40,857 nucleotides of DNA from a virus: IMG/VR virus record IMGVR_UViG_3300003937_000091, positions 1-40,857 of that record. One strand, given 5' to 3'. A model generated the notes under the pieces. The model saw nothing but the letters and a program-made list of their open reading frames with translations, did no database searches and was not told the DNA's origin. Made by a program: the position numbers and the translations under genes. Positions 33,539 through 40,527 of this stretch are shown here, piece after piece. Numbering within the stretch: position 1 is the first letter of the stretch; each line of letters begins with the position of its first letter.

Positions 33539-33635
33539 AGAAGATTTCTGTACTCCCAAGCAGAATAAAAATGGAACTTGGGTAACTATATGTAACTGCA
33601 AGTATGGTAGTTATCTAACACACGAGGAGGCGTAA
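33510..33635 (+). CDS. Small Cys-containing protein (41 aa, GTG start)
   Basis: A GTG opens a frame VVAAVVAASKEDFCTPKQNK that continues with TWVTICNCKYGSYLTHEEA. The N-terminus is hydrophobic and three Cys follow. It ends in TAATG overlapping the next ATG, and its last codons form that gene's ribosome site (GAGGAGG). Start choice is uncertain (GTG at 33510, 33513 or 33525), and it overlaps the 12-aa peptide. Confidence 0.4.
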   Translation: MVAAVVAASKEDFCTPKQNKNGTWVTICNCKYGSYLTHEEA

Positions 33636-34225
33636 TGAAATTACAAGTAGTAAGAACACAGTTCGGTAAGGATGCAACGAATGGCTTGCTCTTTATAGAT
33701 GGTAAGTTTGAGTGCTATACACTTGAAGACCAGTATCAAGCAGTCAAAGTAATGCACGAGACTTGCATACCCGAAGGCGAATACGATATACAGTTTAGAA
33801 AAACAGGTGGTTTTCACACAAGGTACTCTGCTAAATATGGCAACTCATACTATGGAATGTTGCATCTACAAGATGTTCCAGGATTTACTTACATACTTAT
33901 ACACTCCGGGAATACCGATGAGCATACCAGTGGGTGTCTCATTGTCGGGGAAACTCAGCAAGACTTAGACCTAGGTAAAGATGGGTTCGTTGGCCAAAGT
34001 GTAAAGGCCTACAAAGCTATGTATAGAAAAGTTGCTAACGAATTACTACAAGGTAAGAAGGTAAGCATTGAGTATACAACTATACAACAACTCTTAAAGA
34101 AGGATTTAAATGACGCTAGTTTAACAGATGTTATTGTAGCTAAGGATGTTATGGAGAAATTAAATGAGATTAATGGTGGTGTCGTAGCATTAAACGCTAA
34201 GATTAAAGGTAGAGTAATAAACTAA
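33635..34225 (+). CDS. DUF5675-type protein, probable cell-wall-related (196 aa)
   Basis: Residues 1-125 match the DUF5675 phage family as I know it: LEDQYQAVKV, IPEGEYDIQFRKTGG, and the signature LIHSGNTDEHTSGCLIVGE. The conserved His and Cys near residues 91-105 look like an active site, and family members usually sit in lysis cassettes. Activity has not been established to my knowledge. The last 65 residues are a helical extension without recognised function. GAGGAGG lies before the ATG. It sits between two holin-like genes. Confidence 0.7.
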   Translation: MKLQVVRTQFGKDATNGLLFIDGKFECYTLEDQYQAVKVMHETCIPEGEYDIQFRKTGGFHTRYSAKYGNSYYGMLHLQDVPGFTYILIHSGNTDEHTSGCLIVGETQQDLDLGKDGFVGQSVKAYKAMYRKVANELLQGKKVSIEYTTIQQLLKKDLNDASLTDVIVAKDVMEKLNEINGGVVALNAKIKGRVIN

Positions 34226-34527
34226 TGTTTGAAAAATTTAAAAGAAAAAGAAAATCTGATGGGACATTCAAGAAGGATGTAGCGTGGACCCCTTGGAATG
34301 AAGCATGGAGTTACAAAATGAGCCAAGAATATAAAGATGTTCTTAGTAAAACTGTTTGGACTTTTGTTGAAGCATTCATATCTGCGTTAACTGTTGCACC
34401 ATTAGTTGGTGTTGACGCTAATGCAGTACAACTCGCTGCCCTATCCGGTGGAGCTGCTGCACTTGTAGTAGTGAAAGAGTTTGCTAAAAAACAAATAGGA
34501 CCAAAACCTACAAAAGCATCCAAGTAA
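34225..34527 (+). CDS. Holin (100 aa)
   Basis: A basic N-terminus (MFEKFKRKRKSDGTFKKD) precedes two hydrophobic segments (TVWTFVEAFISALTVAPLVG; LAALSGGAAALVVVKEFA) and a Lys/Pro-rich tail. This resembles actinobacterial phage holins of the r1t type. It couples by TAATG to the DUF5675 gene. The cassette thus has up to four small membrane proteins, and this is the most holin-like of them. Confidence 0.75.
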   Translation: MFEKFKRKRKSDGTFKKDVAWTPWNEAWSYKMSQEYKDVLSKTVWTFVEAFISALTVAPLVGVDANAVQLAALSGGAAALVVVKEFAKKQIGPKPTKASK

Positions 34528-34548
34528 ATACATAGGTAATTCAATATC

Positions 34549-34571
34549 TGTTATATACTAAATGTAGTATA
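34549..34571 (+). promoter_or_regulatory. Extended -10-like box with operator palindrome
   Basis: TGTTATATA (34549-34557) resembles the other late boxes, and TATACTA-AATG-TAGTATA (34554-34571) is a perfect inverted repeat overlapping it. The palindrome could be a repressor site or a hairpin in the leader of the metallophosphoesterase gene. Confidence 0.4.
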
Positions 34572-34585
34572 TGAAAGGTGGAAAC

Positions 34586-35782
34586 ATGCCTAAGAAAAAA
34601 TCATCTAAGAAAACAGCTATACCTGCAGAGAATGGTAATAACTTTTACAAAGCAGGATGGCAACCTTCTATTGATATAGACCCTAACACAGGTAAGGGTG
34701 AGCTTGTACATGTAGGTACAGACCCTAACTATGAGAATGACTTCGATAACATTCTAAAGAACTGGGGATTTGACCCAAGCATATACGAAATAGATGGCAT
34801 CTTAAAGGTATCTTCCTGGAATGCACAGCTTAAAGGTGGTATCGTTGAAACCTTTCACGCATTCAAAGGAACTATACGCAGGAAATCAGCCACACATGAC
34901 AAGCATTATGACGCATTGTTTAAACAAGCAGTAAAGAAGCCGGCGCTCACTAAACGAAATCTATTCGGTGGTGATACAGCTATGTTATTTATGATGAGTG
35001 ACTGGCAGTTGGGCAAGGATGACTATGGAGTTGAAGCTACAATAGCTAGATATGATGTAGCATTGCAGGATGCAGTCAAGCTACTAAAGAACTATCGTAA
35101 GATGGGGATGAAGATTGATGAAGTATTTCTAGTAGGAATGGGTGACTTGACAGAAGGGTGTTCTAAGTTCTTTTACGACAGTCAACCCTTTAATGTTTCC
35201 CTAAATCTTTTGGAGCAATACTCACTAGCTAGAGCTATGATATACAAAACAGTAGAGACTTTCTTGCCACATGTAGATAAGATTACTTTGACTGGAGTGC
35301 CAGGGAACCATGGTGAAATGACCAGGAGTGGTAAAGGGCAAGTGCTTTCTAATAGATTAGACAACTCAGATACTATGCACCTACAGATAATGGAAGAAAT
35401 ATTTTCGGCCAACAAAGAACGATACAAAAAAGTAAAGGTCATAGTACCGGAAGGTTATCATTTAAATATAGAGGTCAAGGGTAAGAAGACTGCATTCACG
35501 CATGGTCACATGACAAATGGTGGAGGTAATGCAGAGGCTAAGATAGAGGCCTGGTGGAAGGGTCAGATGTTTGGTTTCCTACCAACAGGTGAAGCAGAGA
35601 TACTTATAACAGCTCACTACCATCACTTTCGTGCTAAGAACCAAGGAGATAGACACTGGTTTCAATGTCCATCCCTTGATAAGTCTATTGATTTTACACA
35701 AAGAAGTGGATTGTGGTCACACCCTGGCGTGCTTACTCTTTTAGTAAACGACAGAGGGCCTAGCTTTCCGGTCATTGTTTAA
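34586..35782 (+). CDS. Calcineurin-like metallophosphoesterase
   Basis: This 398-aa protein starts at 34586 after AAGGTGG; an ATG 15 bases upstream lacks a ribosome site. Metal-binding motifs of the family are all present: D139 (MSDWQLG), GD at 186-187 (VGMGDLTEG), GNH at 240-242 (VPGNHGEM), H306/H308 (THGHM) and H344/H346 (TAHYHHF). The first 120 residues are an unrecognised extension with a Lys-rich start. Substrate unknown; phage members may act on nucleic acids or nucleotides. It ends the rightward arm, with its stop codon inside a TGTTTAAACA copy. Confidence 0.85.
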   Translation: MPKKKSSKKTAIPAENGNNFYKAGWQPSIDIDPNTGKGELVHVGTDPNYENDFDNILKNWGFDPSIYEIDGILKVSSWNAQLKGGIVETFHAFKGTIRRKSATHDKHYDALFKQAVKKPALTKRNLFGGDTAMLFMMSDWQLGKDDYGVEATIARYDVALQDAVKLLKNYRKMGMKIDEVFLVGMGDLTEGCSKFFYDSQPFNVSLNLLEQYSLARAMIYKTVETFLPHVDKITLTGVPGNHGEMTRSGKGQVLSNRLDNSDTMHLQIMEEIFSANKERYKKVKVIVPEGYHLNIEVKGKKTAFTHGHMTNGGGNAEAKIEAWWKGQMFGFLPTGEAEILITAHYHHFRAKNQGDRHWFQCPSLDKSIDFTQRSGLWSHPGVLTLLVNDRGPSFPVIV

Positions 35783-35790
35783 ACAACCGG
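35768..35790. terminator. Convergent-end hairpin with TGTTTAAACA
   Basis: CCGGT (35768-35772) and ACCGG (35786-35790) pair around CAT and the palindrome, at the point where the two arms converge; the two stop codons are about 15 bases apart. No T-run follows on either side. It is probably the stop or roadblock for both arms. Confidence 0.5.
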
Positions 35791-35797
35791 ATACAAG

Positions 35798-36223
35798 CTA
35801 ACGATTAAAAGGATACAGAGCTATCTCTTCTATAGGTACCAGTACTCCTTTACTTCTGTTACCATCACCACCATCAACATCTCTATCGGTGTTAACATAT
35901 TTCCTACCTATTTCTCTTAGTGCGGCTACTGGTATGGTGTAACACATGATGGGTTTGTCATTGTCGTCTATTAAAAACAATGCCCACCATTCAGCTTTAG
36001 TGGCGGATATCCCACTAGGTTCGTACTTTAATTGATTGACAGGCCTGTACAGATATTCTACAAAATGGTTTTTAGACTTCTCCCAAATGTGTCTTTCTGA
36101 TTTAACTTCTATGCTGTCATTACCCATGAACTTCTTGTATAGGTTCTCCATTTCTTCACCTTGTTTAAGTTGTTCATAGAATTTTTCTCCATTAATATCC
36201 CAGTCTTTATTTGCTTTTGTCAT
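35798..36223 (-). CDS. PD-(D/E)XK-like nuclease (141 aa)
   Basis: The start at 36223 (MTKANKDWDINGEKFYEQ) follows GGAGGACAT. The core NDSIEVKSERHIWEK (D36, E39, K41), then VEYLYR and EPSGISATKAEWWALF, matches a phage nuclease family with D-x2-E-x-K and SGI/T-x-A-W motifs. Such enzymes in phages process DNA ends or resolve branches. It is the last gene of the early leftward arm and would partner the Rad52-like protein upstream. Overlaps the lysozyme-like gene by 17 bases. Confidence 0.7.
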   Translation of the reverse strand: MTKANKDWDINGEKFYEQLKQGEEMENLYKKFMGNDSIEVKSERHIWEKSKNHFVEYLYRPVNQLKYEPSGISATKAEWWALFLIDDNDKPIMCYTIPVAALREIGRKYVNTDRDVDGGDGNRSKGVLVPIEEIALYPFNR

Positions 36224-36635
36224 ATGTCCTCCAACATTTATTGCTACTGTTCCAATGGTGACTACCACTGTTGTAATATAACCAACTTGCTATCTTTGTA
36301 CTAAGTACAGGGTCAGTTCTTGGTCCAGTTATATTTAACTTAGGTGTCAGCCAAATCCAAGTGAAGTCATTAAATTGCCACAACCCAATGTCTCTTGTGT
36401 TATTGGTATTGCCATTCACTGCTTCACTTCGTCCACTGCTTTCACAGAATATAATCAACAAGGCCTCTGCTACATCTTCTTCTTTGAAGTGTTCTGTAAC
36501 TAGAGGCTCCCATTGAATTACATGTTCTATCTTTGTTTCATTGTTTAAACAATGTATGTATTGTCTTATGCCTTCTTGTGTTTCTTGGATGGGTATTAGA
36601 CATAAGGGTAGAATGCTAGCGAAGAGGCTGAACAT
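36207..36635 (-). CDS. Secreted lysozyme/transglycosylase-like protein (142 aa)
   Basis: The N-terminus MFSLFASILPLCLIPIQ is a probable signal sequence or anchor. Then come FCESSGRSEAVNGNT with a catalytic-type Glu (E65), RDIGLWQFNDFTW (81-93) and HHWNSSNKCW (126-135), the order expected for the lysozyme-like (SLT or C-type) fold. It would cut peptidoglycan. Placement in the early leftward arm, not in the late lysis cassette, is unusual. A perfect 16-base palindrome with TGTTTAAACA (36542-36551) lies within it. Confidence 0.7.
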   Translation of the reverse strand: MFSLFASILPLCLIPIQETQEGIRQYIHCLNNETKIEHVIQWEPLVTEHFKEEDVAEALLIIFCESSGRSEAVNGNTNNTRDIGLWQFNDFTWIWLTPKLNITGPRTDPVLSTKIASWLYYNSGSHHWNSSNKCWRTYDKSK

Positions 36636-36921
36636 TTCTTATCCTCTTCTGCTCTGCTTTCTTCATTGATAACTCAACTAGATAAGCTCCGCACTCTTTG
36701 TTTGATTTCTCCATGGTTCTTTCATCCATCATCTTAATGATTGCACCACAGAAATAGTTTCCACTATTGTCATAGTAAATAGCCCTGTTGCCAGGGCATC
36801 TACCATTAACTTTGCATTTAGTATCGGGCATAGGAGCAACATCAAAATTGTGATTAGGATATTTCTCCTTTAGCTTTGCCTTTAACTTATCTAGTGGGAA
36901 CGATGGCTGTTCTAGAGCCAT
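36616..36921 (-). CDS. Cys-containing hypothetical protein (101 aa)
   Basis: It starts MALEQPSFPLDKLKAKLKEK. Cysteines at CKVNGRC, FCGA and ECGAY could bind metal or form a small zinc fold; the ends are basic helices (ELSMKKAEQKRIRNVQP). It overlaps the Rad52-like gene by 10 bases and the lysozyme-like gene by 20, indicating tight coupling. No family recognised. Confidence 0.7.
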   Translation of the reverse strand: MALEQPSFPLDKLKAKLKEKYPNHNFDVAPMPDTKCKVNGRCPGNRAIYYDNSGNYFCGAIIKMMDERTMEKSNKECGAYLVELSMKKAEQKRIRNVQPLR

Positions 36922-37850
36922 GTGCTAGGTACTTCCTTGTCACCTTTGCCACCAATGTATCCACCCCATCCACATCCATTAGCCGCCGGTCTATATTTCG
37001 GGTCATTCTTTTCACACATAAAGTCCGGTAAGTTTTTAATACCACTACCTTCGGGTGCCTCTGCTTTCTTGACACGCATATCTGTTATGTCTTCTGTCTT
37101 TCCACACTTAGGGCATGGCTTTAAGCTACCACTGTTATCAACTACTTCTCCAAATACTTCCTCGACTGTGTCGATTAGTGCTTTAGGTGTAGCTGATTGG
37201 TACTGTACAAACAAGTCTAAGTACGCATCGAAATCTTGGTCTGTCCATTTGCTAACATCTTTTTCTTTATTAGCTTTTGTCCAGTCATCCCATGATTGTT
37301 TTTTAATTGCTTTTCTTGTCTCCTCTAAAGGTTCGTGAAAGGCAAGTGCTTCTCTTAGTCTATTCAACATATCACTTGGGTCTTCGTCTAAGAACTTATC
37401 ACTTGGTTTTGTTATGTTAGGTGTAGCTGATTTTTGTGGGAACTTCTCTACGCTTTTGTTGGCGTAGTGTTCTTCCTCTGTAACCTCACCTGTCCATAAG
37501 TGTAGTCCAATACCATGACGCATTGCTCCACGCTTTAGTGCATCCGACATACATAGCTTTAGTAACTCACCTTCGGTATTGTTATTCTTTACATCAACGC
37601 TATCGACATCACCGACTTCGTCATGTGTTACACCGAACAGTGTGAATGAAGTTACTACAGCTCTGATACTTCCTTCTTTATCTCTTGCAATTTCTTTTAA
37701 TGTATGGCTCCACTCACCATAAGCAACATCGTTAAGTCTCTTAGTGACTAGGTGATGAGGTACATAAGAACCGAACTTACCTTTGGGTGGTGGCTTTACT
37801 TCGTCTTTACTGAATGGCTTTGTTAAGGCCTTCTTTATTTTATCGTCCAT
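36912..37850 (-). CDS. Rad52-like single-strand annealing protein with C-terminal zinc ribbon
   Basis: In this 312-aa protein the first 120 residues match Rad52-like recombinases: YVPHHLVTKRLNDVAYGEW, the VTSFTLFG strand, GDVDS, and LLKLCMSDALKRGAMRHGIG followed by LHLW. The middle (150-240) is a charged helical spacer. A zinc ribbon follows, with CPKC at 246-249 and Cys at 279 and 293. GGAGG lies before the ATG. It would anneal strands in recombination-dependent replication, possibly with the nearby nuclease. Because no polymerase is encoded, it is probably the phage's main DNA-handling protein. Confidence 0.8.
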   Translation of the reverse strand: MDDKIKKALTKPFSKDEVKPPPKGKFGSYVPHHLVTKRLNDVAYGEWSHTLKEIARDKEGSIRAVVTSFTLFGVTHDEVGDVDSVDVKNNNTEGELLKLCMSDALKRGAMRHGIGLHLWTGEVTEEEHYANKSVEKFPQKSATPNITKPSDKFLDEDPSDMLNRLREALAFHEPLEETRKAIKKQSWDDWTKANKEKDVSKWTDQDFDAYLDLFVQYQSATPKALIDTVEEVFGEVVDNSGSLKPCPKCGKTEDITDMRVKKAEAPEGSGIKNLPDFMCEKNDPKYRPAANGCGWGGYIGGKGDKEVPSTWL

Positions 37851-38055
37851 TTATTTCCTCCATTATTTTGTATACTCTTGCCAAACTAATATCTAAGATA
37901 CCTGCTATCTGCTTGACTGTTATGTCGTTGTTTAAACAATCAACGATGAACTGCTTGCGTGTCTTGTGTTTTTCTTCCAACATCAACTGCGCTCTGTTTA
38001 TCTCTGATTGTATTCCTTTAAGTCTATTAAGAACTATAGTACTTTGGTCTGTCAT
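37840..38055 (-). CDS. Small helix-turn-helix protein (71 aa)
   Basis: The start at 38055 (MTDQSTIVLNRLKGIQSE) has GAGGTGATAAATTT upstream. The C-terminal 30 residues DITVKQIAGILDISLARVYK form a clear helix-turn-helix; the N-terminal 40 residues are a charged helix likely to dimerise. It is a candidate transcription regulator, and a possible reader of the TGTTTAAACA palindromes (one copy, 37929-37938, is inside the gene). The partner site is inferred. Confidence 0.7.
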   Translation of the reverse strand: MTDQSTIVLNRLKGIQSEINRAQLMLEEKHKTRKQFIVDCLNNDITVKQIAGILDISLARVYKIMEEINGR

Positions 38056-38228
38056 AAATTTATCACCTCTGCTTTCTCTACATTTGTACTTACAACTGTG
38101 CAACCAGGGATACTACCAATATATCCTTTAAGAAAATTTTCTCTTTGCTCTGCTGTTCTGTCTAGGCTTTCGTCAATAAGAATTTCTATTGTTAAAAGTT
38201 TATTCTTCCTCTGTTTTTCCGGCGTCAT
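38052..38228 (-). CDS. Hypothetical small protein (58 aa)
   Basis: The ATG at 38228 has GGAGAGG upstream. The frame MTPEKQRKNKLLTIEILIDE continues to EKAEVINL, with GYIGSIPGCTVVSTN in the middle. Its start overlaps the end of the 72-aa gene in another frame, and its stop overlaps the HTH gene start (ATGA). It probably adopts a ferredoxin-like alpha/beta pattern. No family recognised. Confidence 0.65.
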   Translation of the reverse strand: MTPEKQRKNKLLTIEILIDESLDRTAEQRENFLKGYIGSIPGCTVVSTNVEKAEVINL

Positions 38229-38418
38229 CTTTTTCCTCTCCTATTAATTGTGTATTGTATGCTATTGCGAACTGTTCTAACAGTGCATTAGCTTTTGTAG
38301 GGTTTGGTTTTTTTATATTTCCAAACATAATCTTGCTACCTCCACAAGCATTAGCTAATTCAATAGCCCAGTTTTTTATAGTTGCGGGGTCACGAAAATT
38401 GATACCATCGTTTGGCAT
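38200..38418 (-). CDS. Hypothetical protein (72 aa)
   Basis: It starts MPNDGINFRDPATIKNWAIE after AAGGAGG. It has two helices (IKNWAIELANACGG; KANALLEQFAIAYNTQ) and an acidic tail (EEKDDAGKTEEE). Tight overlap with the 58-aa gene. No family recognised. Confidence 0.7.
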   Translation of the reverse strand: MPNDGINFRDPATIKNWAIELANACGGSKIMFGNIKKPNPTKANALLEQFAIAYNTQLIGEEKDDAGKTEEE

Positions 38419-38441
38419 ACTGCCTCCTTAATTGTTTAGTG

Positions 38442-38603
38442 TTAGATACTTGCTGATACTTTGCTGTATAGTCTTATCATAAAGTGATTAGAACCTACAT
38501 CTTTAAGCTCTCTCACCTTAGCTTGTGCCTCGAATAGGTCTTCAAACTCCCACTCATAGACACTGCTGTCAAATATGCTCACACTTTTTACAATGTATTT
38601 CAT
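38442..38603 (-). CDS. Hypothetical protein (53 aa)
   Basis: It starts MKYIVKSVSIFDSSVYEWEF and ends RLYSKVSASI. The pattern strand, helix (EDLFEAQAKVRELKDV), strand is that of small phage alpha/beta proteins. The ribosome site is weak (no GGAG before the ATG), which lowers confidence, but the frame fills a gap of over 200 bases in the operon. Confidence 0.6.
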   Translation of the reverse strand: MKYIVKSVSIFDSSVYEWEFEDLFEAQAKVRELKDVGSNHFMIRLYSKVSASI

Positions 38604-38641
38604 ACTTATAGACTAACAGCTATTGAATATTAAACAACTAT

Positions 38642-38863
38642 TTAAATAGCCCCATGTTCTTTTAGTGTCCTCTGTATCTCTATGTTGCATCGTTCTATTT
38701 GTATCTCCAACGATACAAGTTTTTTATTTACCGCCAACTTTTCTCTAGTATGTATCAATGTTTTTATGTTATCGTTTTTACCAGGGGCAATTAACTGATT
38801 GATTGCATCAATCTCTGTTTGCAATCTAACCTTCTCATCTTCTAATCTTTTTAATTCACTCAT
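38642..38863 (-). CDS. Coiled-coil protein (73 aa)
   Basis: It starts MSELKRLEDEKVRLQTEIDA and is nearly one helical hairpin with heptad patterns (KLVSLEIQIERCNIEIQRTL). GGAGAG lies upstream. It overlaps the previous gene by eight bases. Perhaps an adaptor or an inhibitor of a host factor; unknown. Confidence 0.7.
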   Translation of the reverse strand: MSELKRLEDEKVRLQTEIDAINQLIAPGKNDNIKTLIHTREKLAVNKKLVSLEIQIERCNIEIQRTLKEHGAI

Positions 38864-39047
38864 CTTCTATCTCTCCATTCATTGTGTAATCGTATGGGCT
38901 ATAGTTAAACAGTTTCCAAAAACTTTTGTCGTATATCTTTCGTGCATACTTGTAACCTATTCTTTTTGTAACTGTATCTTTGTTTTCTGTTAGCTCCATT
39001 GCATCTAGCGAAAAGTAAAACAGTTTGTAATATAATTTTTCACTCAT
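38856..39047 (-). CDS. Hypothetical protein (63 aa)
   Basis: It starts MSEKLYYKLFYFSLDAMELT after AAGGAGG. It is rich in Tyr, Phe and Lys, with a central basic part (VTKRIGYKYARKIYDKSFWK) and an acidic tail. It overlaps the next gene by eight bases. No family recognised. Confidence 0.7.
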   Translation of the reverse strand: MSEKLYYKLFYFSLDAMELTENKDTVTKRIGYKYARKIYDKSFWKLFNYSPYDYTMNGEIEDE

Positions 39048-39282
39048 CTGATACCTCCTTATACTTTATCTCTATACCTTCTTCAAGCTCTAGTACGAAC
39101 CCTTGGTCGTTGGTACCTACAACTTTAAAGTGTTGTAAGACTGTTGGCTCTGTTAGTTCTTCCTCTGTTTGCTTTTTAATTGCTTCGTCTCTACTGTCGT
39201 ACATTATCCATTTGATATCGCTATTTTTAAATTCGACTATGTCAAACTTAGAACATATAGATATTTCCTTTGGCTCTCTCAT
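39040..39282 (-). CDS. Hypothetical protein (80 aa)
   Basis: The start at 39282 (MREPKEISICSKFDIVEF) has GGAGCAAAG upstream. A longer frame to 39396 would run over the preceding gene and the palindrome at 39294-39303. It is a mixed alpha/beta protein with VLELEEGIEIKYKEVSDE at the end. No family recognised. Confidence 0.7.
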   Translation of the reverse strand: MREPKEISICSKFDIVEFKNSDIKWIMYDSRDEAIKKQTEEELTEPTVLQHFKVVGTNDQGFVLELEEGIEIKYKEVSDE

Positions 39283-39310
39283 TCTTTGCTCCTTGTTTAA
39301 ACAGTCGGCA

Positions 39311-39562
39311 CTATATGTACCAACTGTTATCACCATCACTATCGTCTGCATCGAGAACTGATATGGATTGTATTTCCTCACCAGTTTGCTTTGCATCGTT
39401 ATTGTTTCCCCACTTCTCTAAGAAGTTACTACTGTCATTCATTGCATCTTGTCTGCAATCATGTAGCTCATCTTCTGTCATTGGGTAGTCATACTTATAG
39501 GTAACAACCTTGGTTACCTTAAAGAACACTTGGTCTTGTGGCGTATCTACTTGTTCTGCCAT
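39311..39562 (-). CDS. Hypothetical acidic protein (83 aa)
   Basis: It starts MAEQVDTPQDQVFFKVTKVV after GGAGCAAAG. A beta strand, then a helix rich in Asp, Glu and Asn, and an acidic end (VLDADDSDGDNSWYI). Overlaps the end of the 102-aa gene by 44 bases in another frame. The next gene starts 28 bases on, with a TGTTTAAACA in the gap. Confidence 0.65.
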   Translation of the reverse strand: MAEQVDTPQDQVFFKVTKVVTYKYDYPMTEDELHDCRQDAMNDSSNFLEKWGNNNDAKQTGEEIQSISVLDADDSDGDNSWYI

Positions 39563-39827
39563 ACTTTGCTCCTTTTATTTCTCCACTCCTAACAACAGCG
39601 TCCCACTTCTTGGTAGCTGTGTCTCCATCAACTGAACCAATCTCTCTTGCTTTCTCCATAGCTTTGATAAGACTGTCGAATGCAACAGGATGTATCATCA
39701 CTGAAGTATTTCTTTTGTCTGTTGGGTCTGTCTCTATCTCTAACCAAACACTGAACTCATTCAATGTATAGGTACTGTATTTGCCTATTTCTATTAGGCC
39801 ATTATTAGTTTCATATTGCTTTGGCAT
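39519..39827 (-). CDS. Hypothetical protein (102 aa)
   Basis: It starts MPKQYETNNGLIEIGKYSTY after AAGGAGG. Strand-rich N-terminal half (FSVWLEIETDPTDKRNTSVM), then a helix (FDSLIKAMEKAREIGS) and a basic tail (KGAKYGRTSRYATRPSVL). No family recognised. Confidence 0.7.
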   Translation of the reverse strand: MPKQYETNNGLIEIGKYSTYTLNEFSVWLEIETDPTDKRNTSVMIHPVAFDSLIKAMEKAREIGSVDGDTATKKWDAVVRSGEIKGAKYGRTSRYATRPSVL

Positions 39828-39970
39828 TACGCCTCCTTATCTTTTCTTACTTGTTTAAACAGCCATGTGGGTAGGCTGAACAACCATACCCACCCAATGG
39901 CTTTCCCTGTTGGGTTAATTATAGAACAGGAAGTCTTGGTCCTGTTGCTGATATGTAGTACCATACTCAT
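39827..39970 (-). CDS. Possible small membrane protein (47 aa or shorter)
   Basis: A frame ending TAATG at the next start fills the 90-base gap after the 92-aa gene. Its last 30 residues (GKAIGWVWLFSLPTWLFKQV) look like a membrane segment with a positive tail. The start is uncertain: the ATGs at 39970 or 39964 overlap the preceding gene and have no clear ribosome site. A TGTTTAAACA copy (39852-39861) encodes LFKQ. Confidence 0.35.
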   Translation of the reverse strand: MSMVLHISNRTKTSCSIINPTGKAIGWVWLFSLPTWLFKQVRKDKEA

Positions 39971-40193
39971 TAATATGCGTGTCGAATTGTGCGTTAGGAT
40001 GTTTCTCTGCAATAGGTAGAAGTTCACCTTCTTCACCTTCAACGCTCCAACCACATTCGTTTAGTCGAATGTTGTGCATATTCTCTCCACCTCCACCGGT
40101 GTAGTCTGATATCTTTTGTATTGCTTCTTCTTCGCTGTCTGCTGAGACATATGCCTCGCTTTCTTGCGTATACTTTAAGTAATATAATTTCAT
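39915..40193 (-). CDS. Hypothetical protein (92 aa)
   Basis: It starts MKLYYLKYTQESEAYVSADS after GGAGGG. The start, SEEEAIQKISDYTGGG, resembles small phage proteins with a strand-helix pattern that begins MKxYxVxxTxExxxxVxAxSxxEA. The remainder is acidic and His-containing. Couples by TAATG. No function assigned. Confidence 0.7.
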   Translation of the reverse strand: MKLYYLKYTQESEAYVSADSEEEAIQKISDYTGGGGENMHNIRLNECGWSVEGEEGELLPIAEKHPNAQFDTHINEYGTTYQQQDQDFLFYN

Positions 40194-40378
40194 TACTTTC
40201 CCTCCAATTCTCTAACTAATCTGTGCAATTGATTTGTGTAATCTGAAATTCTATAACGAACAAACTCATCAATCGTTTTGTCTTTGAACGCTTTAGCTTT
40301 TTCCTTGTCTGTACTCCAGTCATTACAAATTTTAATTGCTTTTAACAATTCTCTTAACTCTGCTTTTATTTCTTCCAT
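40193..40378 (-). CDS. Hypothetical helical protein (61 aa)
   Basis: It starts MEEIKAELRELLKAIKICND after GAGGAGG; all-helical and charged, ending LHRLVRELEGK. Starts inside the stop of the 49-aa gene and ends inside the next start (TAATG at both junctions). No family recognised. Confidence 0.7.
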   Translation of the reverse strand: MEEIKAELRELLKAIKICNDWSTDKEKAKAFKDKTIDEFVRYRISDYTNQLHRLVRELEGK

Positions 40379-40527
40379 TATTCTTCCTCCTCTATTACTG
40401 TTATAGCATGTTCTACACCTGCTATATATCCTTCGTCCCAGTAAATATCTTTGACTTCCATTAAAGATTTGTCTATCTCTAATTGTTTTTCTACTATTGC
40501 GATTACTTTCTTTAATCGTTCTATCAT
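40378..40527 (-). CDS. Hypothetical small acidic protein (49 aa)
   Basis: It starts MIERLKKVIAIVEKQLEIDK and ends AITVIEEEE. Two helices joined by a short YWDEGYIAG loop. The ribosome site is modest (TAGGA). It is the first gene after a structured 200-base gap and leads a run of small leftward genes that couple closely. No family recognised. Confidence 0.65.
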   Translation of the reverse strand: MIERLKKVIAIVEKQLEIDKSLMEVKDIYWDEGYIAGVEHAITVIEEEE

